Assembly (NCBI RefSeq): GCF_042432495.1
Contig: NZ_JBHLXC010000002.1
Span: 1,364,001 to 1,428,000, forward strand
From: Pseudochelatococcus lubricantis
Lineage (GTDB): Bacteria > Pseudomonadota > Alphaproteobacteria > Rhizobiales > Beijerinckiaceae
Direction: 5' to 3'
Length of the DNA: 64,000 bases
The position numbers and the translations under genes were made by a program. Shown in pieces: positions 8,635 to 15,879 of this stretch. Position 1 is the stretch's first letter. Each line of letters begins with the position of its first letter. The notes below the pieces were generated by a model, which saw only the letters and a list, made by a program, of their open reading frames with translations, ran no database searches and was not told where the DNA came from.

Positions 8635-8646
8635 GTCATATATGAC
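8635..8646. promoter_or_regulatory. 12-bp perfect palindrome GTCATATATGAC (copy 1)
   Basis: A perfect palindrome in an AT-rich island between ftsK and the B12 riboswitch. The half-word ATATGTCAT is also seen just upstream at 8611-8619 and 8631-8639. The identical 12-mer occurs once more in the window, at 63344-63355 upstream of asd. It is a candidate binding site for an unidentified dimeric regulator. Confidence 0.4.
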
Positions 8647-8705
8647 GATATCATGCCTGTCACCGCCAGGAGAAAGGTTCCGGTGTTGACAATTGCGGCG
8701 GGTTT

Positions 8706-8734
8706 TTGACAGCGGTGCGTGCAAAGTGTAGCTT
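8706..8734 (+). promoter_or_regulatory. promoter of the B12-uptake operon
   Basis: A perfect -35 TTGACA (8706-8711) and a -10-like TAGCTT (8729-8734) are spaced by 17 bp. Transcription would start just at the first paired bases of the cobalamin riboswitch. Another TTGACA lies at 8686-8691 and could serve an alternative start. Confidence 0.6.
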
Positions 8735-8740
8735 CATCGT

Positions 8741-8901
8741 GACGGTTCCTTCCGAGGATGAAAAGGGAACGCAGTGAGCGCGATGCGTGATACTGCGGCT
8801 GCCCCCGCAACTGTGAGCGGCAGGCTTGCGCCACGAGGCCACTGGATTTCGGTCCGGGAAGGCGGTGCAGGCGTCAACCGCGAGCCAGGAGACCTGCCGT
8901 C
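8741..8901 (+). ncRNA. cobalamin (adenosylcobalamin) riboswitch
   Basis: The conserved aptamer parts are in order. Closing stem P1 pairs GACGG (8741-8745) with CCGTC (8897-8901). Next come the AAAAGGGAA segment (8761-8769), the core GCTGCCCCCGCAACTGT (8799-8815), the CCACTGG...CGGGAAGGCGG block, and a near-perfect B12 box, AGCCAGGAGACCTGCC, at 8883-8898. It lies 147 nt before the TTG start of btuB. B12 binding is expected to shut off the uptake operon. The expression platform, between 8902 and about 9045, was not resolved. Confidence 0.95.
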
Positions 8902-9048
8902 GGACGTGGTCACAGCGGACCATCGGTCGGGGTGTGCCGGTGCGGGCTTGCCGTTCTCGTCTTCGGGCGGGCGGGTGTGTCTTGTCGCGGTGACGTGCCA
9001 CCTGACGTGCGCTGCCTCCGGGCCGGCGTTGCCCGAAGAGGTTCTGTC

Positions 9049-11004
9049 TTGTTCCCTCCCCTCCGCCTGTCGACGGCGCATGCGCTGCGCGTCGCTTTTC
9101 TGTTTTCCGTTCCGCCGGCGCTGGCGGCGCTCGCCATGCAGGCCGACCCGGTGCACGCCCGGCAGGCGGATGCAATGATGCTTGACGAGATCACGGTGAC
9201 CGCGACCGCCGTACCGACGCCGGTGGCGCAGGTCGGCTCGGCGGTGACGGTCATCACGGAGCAGGAGATAGCCCGCGACCAGCGGCGCACGCTCGCGGAC
9301 GCGCTCGCCACGGTTCCCGGCCTGAACATGGTGCAGACCGGTGGTCCCGGTGGGCAGGCATCCGTTTTCCTGCGCGGCACCAACGCCAACCACGTGAAGG
9401 TGCTGGTCGACGGCGTGCCGGTCAATGATCCGTCGACGCCGAATGGCGTGTTCGATTTCAGCCATCTGGCGACAGCCGACGTCGCGCGCATCGAGGTGCT
9501 GCGCGGCCCGCAGAGCGGCCTGTACGGCGCGGATGCACTCGGGGGGGTGATCAGCATCACGACGAAGGCCGGCAAGGGGCCGCCAAAGGCGGCGCTCATG
9601 CTCGAAGGCGGTTCGGCAGGCACCTTCAACCAGAGCGCGAGCCTGTCCGGCGGCGGCGAGCGGTTCGACTATTTCTTCTCCGCCGCTCACCTGCGGACGG
9701 AGGCGACGCCGGTGACGCCGCCGGAACTGGTGCCACCCGGCCAGCGCATCAACGACGACTTTTATGACAACTGGAGTTTCGCCACGCGGCTCGGCTTCGC
9801 GGTCACCGACAATTTTCGCCTGTCCGTCGTCGGCCGCTACAGCGACGCGCTGCTGAAGAACACGACCGACGGAGGTTGGCCCGGCGCTCCGAACGCCGCC
9901 CGCAGCGAACAGCGCAACCAACGCTTCGTAACCCGTGCGGAGGGCGTGTGGTCGCTGTGGGACGGGCGCATCACCAACACCTTTGGCATCGGCTACGCCA
10001 ACGAGGACCGCGAGAGCACGGAGCCCGCGACCGCGTTCGGCCCCGGCAGCGTGACGGAGTATCTCGGCGAGCGGACGATCTACGACTGGCGCGCGGATGT
10101 CGTCGTCGCGCCCGATCACAAGCTCATCCTTGGGCTCCAGCACGAACGCGAACGCTTCGACGACGCCAGCCTTACGGCGTCTGCCGGCAACAGCGCGGGA
10201 TTCATCGAATGGCAGGGGAAGATTTTCGACCGCCTTGCCTTCGCCGCCAACATTCGCCACGACGACAACGACGATTTCGGTGCCCACACCACCTGGCGCA
10301 TCGCCCCCACCTTCACGCTGCCGGTGCTGGAAACGCGCTTGAAGGCGAGCGTCGGCACGGGGTTCAAGGCCCCTACCCTGAGCCAGCGCTTCATGGATTC
10401 GCGCCCGCTCTACAACTTCTACGGCAATCCGGATCTGCGGCCGGAGGAAAGCACCGGCTACGATATCGGCTTCGAGCAACCGCTTGCCGGAGAGCGCGTG
10501 CTGATCGGCGCCACGTATTTCCACAACGATATCGACAATCTCATCAACACCAACACGGATTTCACGTCCTACGAGAACGTGGGCAAGGCGACGACGCGGG
10601 GCGTGGAAGCCTTCGCGGCGGTGGCGCTGACGCCGGCGGTCGACCTGCGCGCGGACTATACTTTCACCCTCGCGCGTGATGACGTTGCGCGGCAGGAGCT
10701 GCTGCGCCGCCCCCGGCACAAGGCGAGCTTCACCGCGCGCTGGCAGGCGACGGAGAAGCTGGGGCTTTCCGCGACCGCGCTTTATGTTGGTGCGTGGGTG
10801 GACGGCAACCGCGATTTCTCCATCCCGCGCCTGCGCACGTCGGGATATGCGACCGTCAACGTCGCCGTCGACTACAAGGCCGCCGACAGCACGGTGCTGT
10901 TCGCGCGCGTCGACAACCTGTTCGACCGCCGCTATGAAAACCCGGTCGGCTTCCTGCGGCCGGGGCTCGGCGTCTATGCCGGCCTGCGCTTCACGCCGCC
11001 GTGA
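9049..11004 (+). CDS. btuB: TonB-dependent vitamin B12 outer-membrane receptor
   Basis: A 651-aa TonB-dependent receptor for cobalamin. A signal peptide (FPPLRLSTAHALRVAFLFSV) is followed by a TonB box around LDEITVTA (residues 45-52), a plug domain (VPGLNMVQTGGPGGQASVFL, RIEVLRGPQSGLYGADALGG) and a 22-strand barrel ending in a terminal-aromatic strand, GVYAGLRF. The TTG at 9049 is chosen because AAGAGG lies 7 nt before it and it restores the signal peptide; the first in-frame ATG would delete most of it. It is controlled by the riboswitch upstream and heads btuB-btuF-btuC-btuD. Confidence 0.93.
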   Translation: MFPPLRLSTAHALRVAFLFSVPPALAALAMQADPVHARQADAMMLDEITVTATAVPTPVAQVGSAVTVITEQEIARDQRRTLADALATVPGLNMVQTGGPGGQASVFLRGTNANHVKVLVDGVPVNDPSTPNGVFDFSHLATADVARIEVLRGPQSGLYGADALGGVISITTKAGKGPPKAALMLEGGSAGTFNQSASLSGGGERFDYFFSAAHLRTEATPVTPPELVPPGQRINDDFYDNWSFATRLGFAVTDNFRLSVVGRYSDALLKNTTDGGWPGAPNAARSEQRNQRFVTRAEGVWSLWDGRITNTFGIGYANEDRESTEPATAFGPGSVTEYLGERTIYDWRADVVVAPDHKLILGLQHERERFDDASLTASAGNSAGFIEWQGKIFDRLAFAANIRHDDNDDFGAHTTWRIAPTFTLPVLETRLKASVGTGFKAPTLSQRFMDSRPLYNFYGNPDLRPEESTGYDIGFEQPLAGERVLIGATYFHNDIDNLINTNTDFTSYENVGKATTRGVEAFAAVALTPAVDLRADYTFTLARDDVARQELLRRPRHKASFTARWQATEKLGLSATALYVGAWVDGNRDFSIPRLRTSGYATVNVAVDYKAADSTVLFARVDNLFDRRYENPVGFLRPGLGVYAGLRFTPP

Positions 11005-11063
11005 CGCGGCGAGCGTCCCGACGGCAGGAGCCTTGGCGGCAACACGATGGGCAACGGCAATCC

Positions 11064-11930
11064 ATGAAGGATCGGCGAACGCGAAAGAGTGCGGCGGGTG
11101 CGGCCTGCGGCCTCGCGGGTCTGCTGCTGTCCGTCTTTTGCTACGCTCCCGGTGCCCGCGCCGCCCGTTTCGTGTCCATCAATATGTGCGCGGATGAATT
11201 GCTGCTGCGGCTCGCCGATCCTGCCGACATCGCTTCGCTCAGTTATCTCTCGCGAGATGCGCGCAACAGTACGATAGCGACGCAGGCCGCCGCGTTTCCC
11301 GTCAACCGCGGGCGGGCGGAGGAGGTGATGGCGCTCGCTCCCGATCTTGTGTTCGCGAGCGCGTTCTCGGCGCCGGCGACGCTCTCCATGCTGCGCCGCC
11401 TCGGCGTTCCGCTCGCGGTGCTCGATGTGCCGACGACGTTCGAGGCGATCGCCGCCCAGGTGCGCGGCGTGGCCAGTCGCATCGGCCGGCCAGAGGCCGC
11501 CGAGCGGGAGGTGCACCTCATGAACGGGCGGCTCGCCGGCCTCCGGCGGGAATTGCCCCTGCCCCCGGCCACGGCGCTCGTCCTGCAGGCGAACAACATC
11601 GCCGTCGGCGCGGGAACGCTGATCGACAGCGTGCTCGCGGAAGCAGGCCTCGTCAATCTCGCCGCGCAGGCCGGCATTGTCGGCTATGGGCGGATGCCGC
11701 TGGAGGCGATCCTGATCCGCCCGCCCGATATCCTCATCGTCGATACCGACAACGAGGGCGCCCCCGCGCTCGCCACGCAGGCGCCGCGCCATCCCGCGCT
11801 TGTGGCGCTTGCCCGGCGCGGCGCGATGCGGACCGTCGACATGCCGTCGCGGCTGTGGACCTGCGCCGGCCCTGGCACCGTGGAGGCCGTGGCCTATCTG
11901 CGCCGCGCGCTGCAGGGGAAAACGCCATGA
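11064..11930 (+). CDS. btuF: periplasmic cobalamin-binding protein (BtuF-like)
   Basis: A 288-aa class III substrate-binding protein that should pass B12 from BtuB to BtuCD. The signal peptide runs MKDRRTRKSAAGAACGLAGL to cleavage near ARAARF; then come VSINMCADELLLRLADP and the two lobes of the helical-backbone fold. The ATG at 11064 gives a clean signal peptide. A GTG at 11001 overlaps the btuB stop and would add 21 basic residues. The gene ends in an ATGA overlap with btuC. The metal chelate could be a relative such as heme or a siderophore, but the riboswitch and BtuB favour B12. Confidence 0.85.
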   Translation: MKDRRTRKSAAGAACGLAGLLLSVFCYAPGARAARFVSINMCADELLLRLADPADIASLSYLSRDARNSTIATQAAAFPVNRGRAEEVMALAPDLVFASAFSAPATLSMLRRLGVPLAVLDVPTTFEAIAAQVRGVASRIGRPEAAEREVHLMNGRLAGLRRELPLPPATALVLQANNIAVGAGTLIDSVLAEAGLVNLAAQAGIVGYGRMPLEAILIRPPDILIVDTDNEGAPALATQAPRHPALVALARRGAMRTVDMPSRLWTCAGPGTVEAVAYLRRALQGKTP

Positions 11931-12931
11931 GCACCCTGCGGCCGCTCACTCACCGGCAGACCGTCGCGGCGCTGGCGATGGTCGCGGCGCTGCTGACGGC
12001 GCTATCGACGGCGGTCGGCGAGACGCGGCTCGACGTTTTCGCGGCCGCGGCCGACTTCGTCCACGGCCGGGACAGCCTTGCGTCGCTGATCCTCGTCGAA
12101 CTGCGTCTGCCGCGCGCGCTGCTCGGTGCCGCCACCGGCTTCGGCCTCGGGCTCGCCGGCGCTGCCATGCAGGGGCTGTTGCGCAATCCTCTTGCGGAAC
12201 CGGGCGTGATGGGCATCTCGGGCGCGGCGGCGCTGGGGGCGGTGGTCATGTTCTATGCCGGGCTCACCGGCGTTTTCGTCTTCGCCCTGCCGCTCGGCGG
12301 CATGGCGGGCGCGGCGGCGGCCAGCGTCATCCTGTTCGCGCTCGCCGGCCGGGGACTGGGCACGATGGCGCTGGTGCTGGCGGGCGTCGCCATCAACAGC
12401 CTCGCGGGCGCGCTGACGTCGCTGGCGCTCAACCTGTCGCCCAACCCCTACGCGGCGCTTGAGATCGTGTTCTGGCTGATGGGATCGCTCGCCGACCGCA
12501 GCCTTGCCGATATCGCCCTCGTGCTCGTGCCGGCAGCGCCCGGGTGGTGGCTGCTGCTGACCGCCGGCCGGGCTCTCGATGCGCTGAGCCTCGGGGAGGA
12601 CGTGGCGCAAAGTCTTGGCTTCAACCTGCGATGGCTGCGCATCCGGCTCATCCTCGGCACGGCGCTCGCGGTGGGCAGCGCGGTGGCGGTGACGGGCATG
12701 ATCGGCTTCGTCGGCCTCGTGGCACCGCATCTGGCGCGCCCCCTCGCCGGCCGTGAACCCGGCCGCGTGCTGCCGGCGGCGGGCTTCGTCGGCGCCATCC
12801 TGACGCTCGGCGCGGACATTCTGCTGCGCCTGCTGCCCACACAGCCGGAACTCAATCTCGGCGTGGTCACGGCCCTTGTCGGCGCGCCCTTCCTGTTCCT
12901 GCTCCTGCGGCGCCTGCGGGGAGAGGCCTGA
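11927..12931 (+). CDS. btuC: cobalamin ABC transporter permease (BtuC/FecCD family)
   Basis: A 334-aa FecCD-type permease with about ten membrane helices. Recognisable blocks are ELRLPRALLGAATGFGLGLAG near residue 60, GLLRNPLAEPGVMGISGAAA, and a late AVTGMIGFVGLVAPHLARPL that carries the coupling helix for the ATPase. The start ATG overlaps the btuF stop by 4 nt, indicating coupling. It forms a BtuC2D2 importer with the next gene. Confidence 0.9.
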   Translation: MSTLRPLTHRQTVAALAMVAALLTALSTAVGETRLDVFAAAADFVHGRDSLASLILVELRLPRALLGAATGFGLGLAGAAMQGLLRNPLAEPGVMGISGAAALGAVVMFYAGLTGVFVFALPLGGMAGAAAASVILFALAGRGLGTMALVLAGVAINSLAGALTSLALNLSPNPYAALEIVFWLMGSLADRSLADIALVLVPAAPGWWLLLTAGRALDALSLGEDVAQSLGFNLRWLRIRLILGTALAVGSAVAVTGMIGFVGLVAPHLARPLAGREPGRVLPAAGFVGAILTLGADILLRLLPTQPELNLGVVTALVGAPFLFLLLRRLRGEA

Positions 12932-12933
12932 CG

Positions 12934-13689
12934 ATGATCGTGACCGGACATCTCCGATTGTCGCTCAAGGGTGTGCCCGTCCTGCGGGGCATCGATCTCT
13001 CGCTGCCGCGCGGCCAGCTGGTCGGCCTGATCGGCTGCAACGGCGCGGGAAAATCGACGCTGCTGCGCGTGCTCGCCGGGCTTGTCCCGGCCGACGAAGG
13101 CACGGTGCTGGTCGACGGGCAGCCGGTCGGCACCATCGACCCGAAGGAGCGCGCGCGGCTGATCGCCTACCTGCCGCAGACAGGGCCGGCGCACTGGAAC
13201 CTCTCCGTCGAGGCGCTGGTGCGTCTCGGCCGCCTGCCCCACTTCGCCGATCCCCGCCGTGACGGCGATGCCGTCGCGCGCGCGCTCGATGCCACCGCCA
13301 CGGCGCATCTGCGTGGACGCGACGTCGACACGCTTTCCGGCGGGGAGCGCATGCGTGTGCTGCTAGCGCGGGCGCTGGCGGTCGAGGCGCCCGTCCTGCT
13401 CGCGGACGAGCCCATCGCCGCGCTCGACCCTCGCCAGCAACTGCTCGTGCTTGGCCTGCTGCGCCGCATGGCGGAGGCGGGCGGGCTGATCGTCGCCGTG
13501 CTGCACGATCTCTCGCTCGCAAGCCGGTTCTGCGACCGTCTCGTGCTGCTGAACCGGGGCGCCATCCTTGCCGACGGCCCTTGCGGCGCGGTGTTGACGG
13601 ACGCCAACATTGCCGCCGCCTACGGGGTGAGCGCGGTCCGCGTGGATCATGCGGGCGAACGGTTCATCCTGCCGTGGCGGCCCATATGA
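12934..13689 (+). CDS. btuD: cobalamin ABC transporter ATP-binding protein
   Basis: A 251-aa ATPase: Walker A GCNGAGKST at residues 34-42, Q-loop YLPQTG, signature LSGGERMRV, Walker B VLLADEPIAALDP and H-loop VLHDLSLA. It begins 2 nt after the btuC stop and is the last gene of the riboswitch-controlled operon. The next transcript (znuA) has its own promoter immediately downstream. FecE-type ATPases for siderophores look alike; the assignment rests on the operon. Confidence 0.9.
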   Translation: MIVTGHLRLSLKGVPVLRGIDLSLPRGQLVGLIGCNGAGKSTLLRVLAGLVPADEGTVLVDGQPVGTIDPKERARLIAYLPQTGPAHWNLSVEALVRLGRLPHFADPRRDGDAVARALDATATAHLRGRDVDTLSGGERMRVLLARALAVEAPVLLADEPIAALDPRQQLLVLGLLRRMAEAGGLIVAVLHDLSLASRFCDRLVLLNRGAILADGPCGAVLTDANIAAAYGVSAVRVDHAGERFILPWRPI

Positions 13690-13697
13690 GCCGGGTT

Positions 13698-13747
13698 TTG
13701 CGTACGAACGGCAGGCCCTGTATAGTGAGTGATATAACATATCGTTT
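13698..13747 (+). promoter_or_regulatory. znuA promoter with Zur-like operator
   Basis: TTGCGT (13698-13703), a 17-bp spacer and TATAGT (13721-13726) form a good promoter just after btuD. The box TGATATAACATATCGTTT (13730-13747), with inner inverted repeat GATAT-AAC-ATATC, covers the expected start site, a classic repressor position. It matches the box before the znuC operon at 15 of 18 bases. Zur repression is inferred. Confidence 0.62.
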
Positions 13748-13803
13748 CTCACGCCGCCGCATGGCGATTTTCACGTTTCATGCGGTTGCCCCAAAGGTTC
13801 TCC

Positions 13804-13861
13804 GAAAATCCCGGGGCTCTCCGAGAGTTCCTTGGGTTCTCTGAGGGTTCCCGGGATTTTC
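13804..13861 (+). promoter_or_regulatory. znuA 5' leader stem-loop abutting the ribosome binding site
   Basis: GAAAATCCCGGG (13804-13815) and CCCGGGATTTTC (13850-13861) are perfect 12-bp inverted arms around a 34-nt loop; the loop holds a smaller CTCTC/GAGAG hairpin. The right arm ends 1 nt before the AAGAGG ribosome binding site (13863-13868) of znuA. CTTGG (13831-13835) can instead pair with CCAAG (13861-13865), which would cover part of that site. Two alternative states are therefore possible. Confidence 0.5.
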
Positions 13862-13875
13862 CAAGAGGTTGTCAC

Positions 13876-14838
13876 ATGCTGAACAGGCGTCTCCTGCTCG
13901 CGCTTACGGCGGGGCTTTCTCTGGCGGCCGTCGCCGCTTCCATCCCCGCCCATGCGGCCGGGGAGCGGGTGAAAGCGGTCGCGAGTTTTTCCATCCTCGG
14001 CGATCTCGTCCGGGAAGTCGGCGGTGACCGGGTCGAGGTCGCCACGCTTGTCGGCGCCAACGGCGACGCGCACGTCTACGAGCCCACGCCTGCGGACGCC
14101 CGCAAGCTGGGCGAGGCGCAACTTCTGTTCGAGAACGGCCTGGCCTTCGAGAGCTGGCTGCCGCGCCTCATCAGGGCTTCGGGTTTCGCGGGCACCCGCG
14201 TCGTGGTTTCGGAAGGCATCACGCCGCGTGCCTTCCGGGGCGAGGACGATGGCCACGATCATGCGGACGGCCACGGCGGCGGACATGCGGATCATCGCCA
14301 CGGCATGGAGGATCCCCATGCGTGGCAGAATGTCGCCAACGCCGTCATTTATGTGAAGAACATCGCCGCGGCGCTGGAGAAGGCCGATCCCGACCATGCC
14401 GCCGCCTACCGCGAGCGCGCCACGGCCTATGCGGCGCGGCTCGCGGCGCTCGACGCGAAGCTGAAGGCGCGGTTCGGCGCCATCCCCGAGGCGCGCCGCA
14501 AGGTTGTGACCACGCACGACGCCTTCGGCTACTTCGGAAGCGCTTACGGCATCGCGTTTCTGGGCCCCAGGGGCGTCAGCACGGAAAGCGAGGCCTCCGC
14601 GAGCGACGTGGCGCGGATCATCGACCAGATCAGGGAAGACGGCATCACTGCCGTGTTTCTGGAGAACATCACCAGCCCGAAGCTGACGGAGCAGATCGCC
14701 TCCGCCACCGGCGTGAAGGTTGGCGGCCGGCTGTATTCTGATGCCCTCGCCGCCCCCGGCGAGCCGGCCTCGACCTACATCGGCCTCGTCGAATCGAACG
14801 CTGCCCGGCTCATCGAGGCGCTGGGCGGAACGCCCTGA
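13876..14838 (+). CDS. znuA: periplasmic zinc-binding protein ZnuA
   Basis: A 320-aa cluster 9 (A-I) metal-binding protein. A signal peptide (MLNRRLLLALTAGLSLAAVA to AHAAGE) is followed by a first domain with GDAHVYEPTPAD, carrying the first His ligand. A His/Asp-rich loop, with DDGHDHADGHGGGHADHRHG near residues 120-145, is typical of zinc rather than manganese proteins. Then come DPHAWQ, TTHDAFGYFGSAYG and a C-terminal DALAAPGEPASTYIGL. The ATG at 13876 has AAGAGG 7 nt before it; frame extension upstream would run through the leader stem-loop. It probably feeds the ZnuC/ZnuB pair at 0.7-2.4 kb. Confidence 0.93.
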   Translation: MLNRRLLLALTAGLSLAAVAASIPAHAAGERVKAVASFSILGDLVREVGGDRVEVATLVGANGDAHVYEPTPADARKLGEAQLLFENGLAFESWLPRLIRASGFAGTRVVVSEGITPRAFRGEDDGHDHADGHGGGHADHRHGMEDPHAWQNVANAVIYVKNIAAALEKADPDHAAAYRERATAYAARLAALDAKLKARFGAIPEARRKVVTTHDAFGYFGSAYGIAFLGPRGVSTESEASASDVARIIDQIREDGITAVFLENITSPKLTEQIASATGVKVGGRLYSDALAAPGEPASTYIGLVESNAARLIEALGGTP

Positions 14839-14997
14839 CGCCCCTCTCCCCCGCACGCCGCACGCGACATCTCCGCCCGGGAATATGGTTGCATCCGGAT
14901 TGATGCGGACGCTTCCGTGTTGCATACATGGTGATCGAAAGTCGAACGGGAGGCATCCATATCATCGACAACAACGGATCATCGGGGGAAAGCGGGC

Positions 14998-15672
14998 ATG
15001 GCGACTGACGGCGGGACAGACGGCGCGACGGCCCTGCCGCAGCTCGCCGAACCGGCGCCGGGCGCGCCGCGGCGCGCGCCGGGCGGCTCGGCGGGAGACC
15101 GCTATCACGATATCATCCAGGCCGCAGCCGTCCTCTTCGCCGAACGCGGATATCTGGCGACCTCGATGCGTGACATCGCGGAGCGCGTCGGCCTGCTGGG
15201 CGGCTCTCTCTATCATCATATCCGCTCGAAGGAGGAATTGTTCGTCGCGGTGCACGACTATGCGCTGCAATACGCCTCCGAGCAGATCGAGGCCGCCGTC
15301 GCCAGGGAGACGACGCCGTGGGAGCGGCTGAAAGCCGCATGCGTGCGCCATCTGGAACTGCAACTCAACCCCGAGGTCAACGCGGTTCCCTTCCTGTCTG
15401 ACTTCCGCAACATCCCCGCCGAGCTGCATGACAAGCTTATCGCCCGGCGCGACATCTTCGAGCGCACCTATGCCGATCTGGTCGACGCGCTGCCCCTGCC
15501 CCCTCACATCGATCGCGGCGTTTATCGCTTGTTGCTGATCAGCCTGATCAATTCCGTCAGGTCGTGGTACCGGCCCGGGCGCATGACGATCGCGGAAATC
15601 GGCCTTCAGGTACTCTACGTTTTCCGCCACGAGGCGGACGCCGGTGGCGGTCTCCACGGGCGCGACGCATGA
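14998..15672 (+). CDS. TetR/AcrR-family repressor, probably of acyl-CoA metabolism
   Basis: A 224-aa regulator. After about 30 Gly/Ala/Pro-rich residues comes the TetR helix-turn-helix: DIIQAAAVLFAERGYLATSM then RDIAERVGLLGGSLYHHIRS with KEELF. The C-terminal half, including FERTYADLVDAL and the NSVRSWYRPGRMTIAEI segment, resembles TetR proteins controlling fatty-acid or sterol degradation (KstR2/FadR-like). It sits 207 bp before the ETF-QO gene, whose promoter region carries two palindromes, and the acyl-CoA dehydrogenase gene follows. The ligand, presumably an acyl-CoA, is inferred from neighbours. Confidence 0.85.
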   Translation: MATDGGTDGATALPQLAEPAPGAPRRAPGGSAGDRYHDIIQAAAVLFAERGYLATSMRDIAERVGLLGGSLYHHIRSKEELFVAVHDYALQYASEQIEAAVARETTPWERLKAACVRHLELQLNPEVNAVPFLSDFRNIPAELHDKLIARRDIFERTYADLVDALPLPPHIDRGVYRLLLISLINSVRSWYRPGRMTIAEIGLQVLYVFRHEADAGGGLHGRDA

Positions 15673-15788
15673 CGGGCCGGAACCGCCGCAGGGCCGTTTG
15701 AAGTTCGGCATTGATTCAAGATTGGAATTCATTCAATTTCCTCGCGGCGAGCGTCCTGAGGGCTTGACCGTACGGAGAGCTTCTGGTT

Positions 15789-15815
15789 TGACCGGTCAGC
15801 CAAACATTTGTTTGG
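15789..15815 (+). promoter_or_regulatory. adjacent palindromes before the ETF-QO gene, candidate TetR operator
   Basis: TGACCGGTCA (15789-15798) is a perfect 10-bp palindrome. One base later CCAAACATTTGTTTGG (15800-15815) has perfect 7-bp arms around TT. They lie 65-90 bp before the ETF-QO start and just after a TetR gene, the usual place for its operator. Which palindrome is bound, if either, is unknown. Confidence 0.5.
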
Positions 15816-15879
15816 CGGCGTGTCGTCCGGGACGGACGTCGGTCTGCCCGGTGATGCGTTGGGCTGGGAGAGAAACTAC

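Noticed and set aside
8932..9048. N-terminal extension of btuB upstream of 9049
   Set aside because: It would place non-hydrophobic, Cys/Arg-rich residues before the signal peptide; the TTG at 9049 has a good ribosome site.
13780..13875. N-terminal extension of ZnuA through the leader stem-loop
   Set aside because: It precedes a perfect signal peptide and consists of near-repetitive sequence from the hairpin; the ATG at 13876 has the ribosome site.
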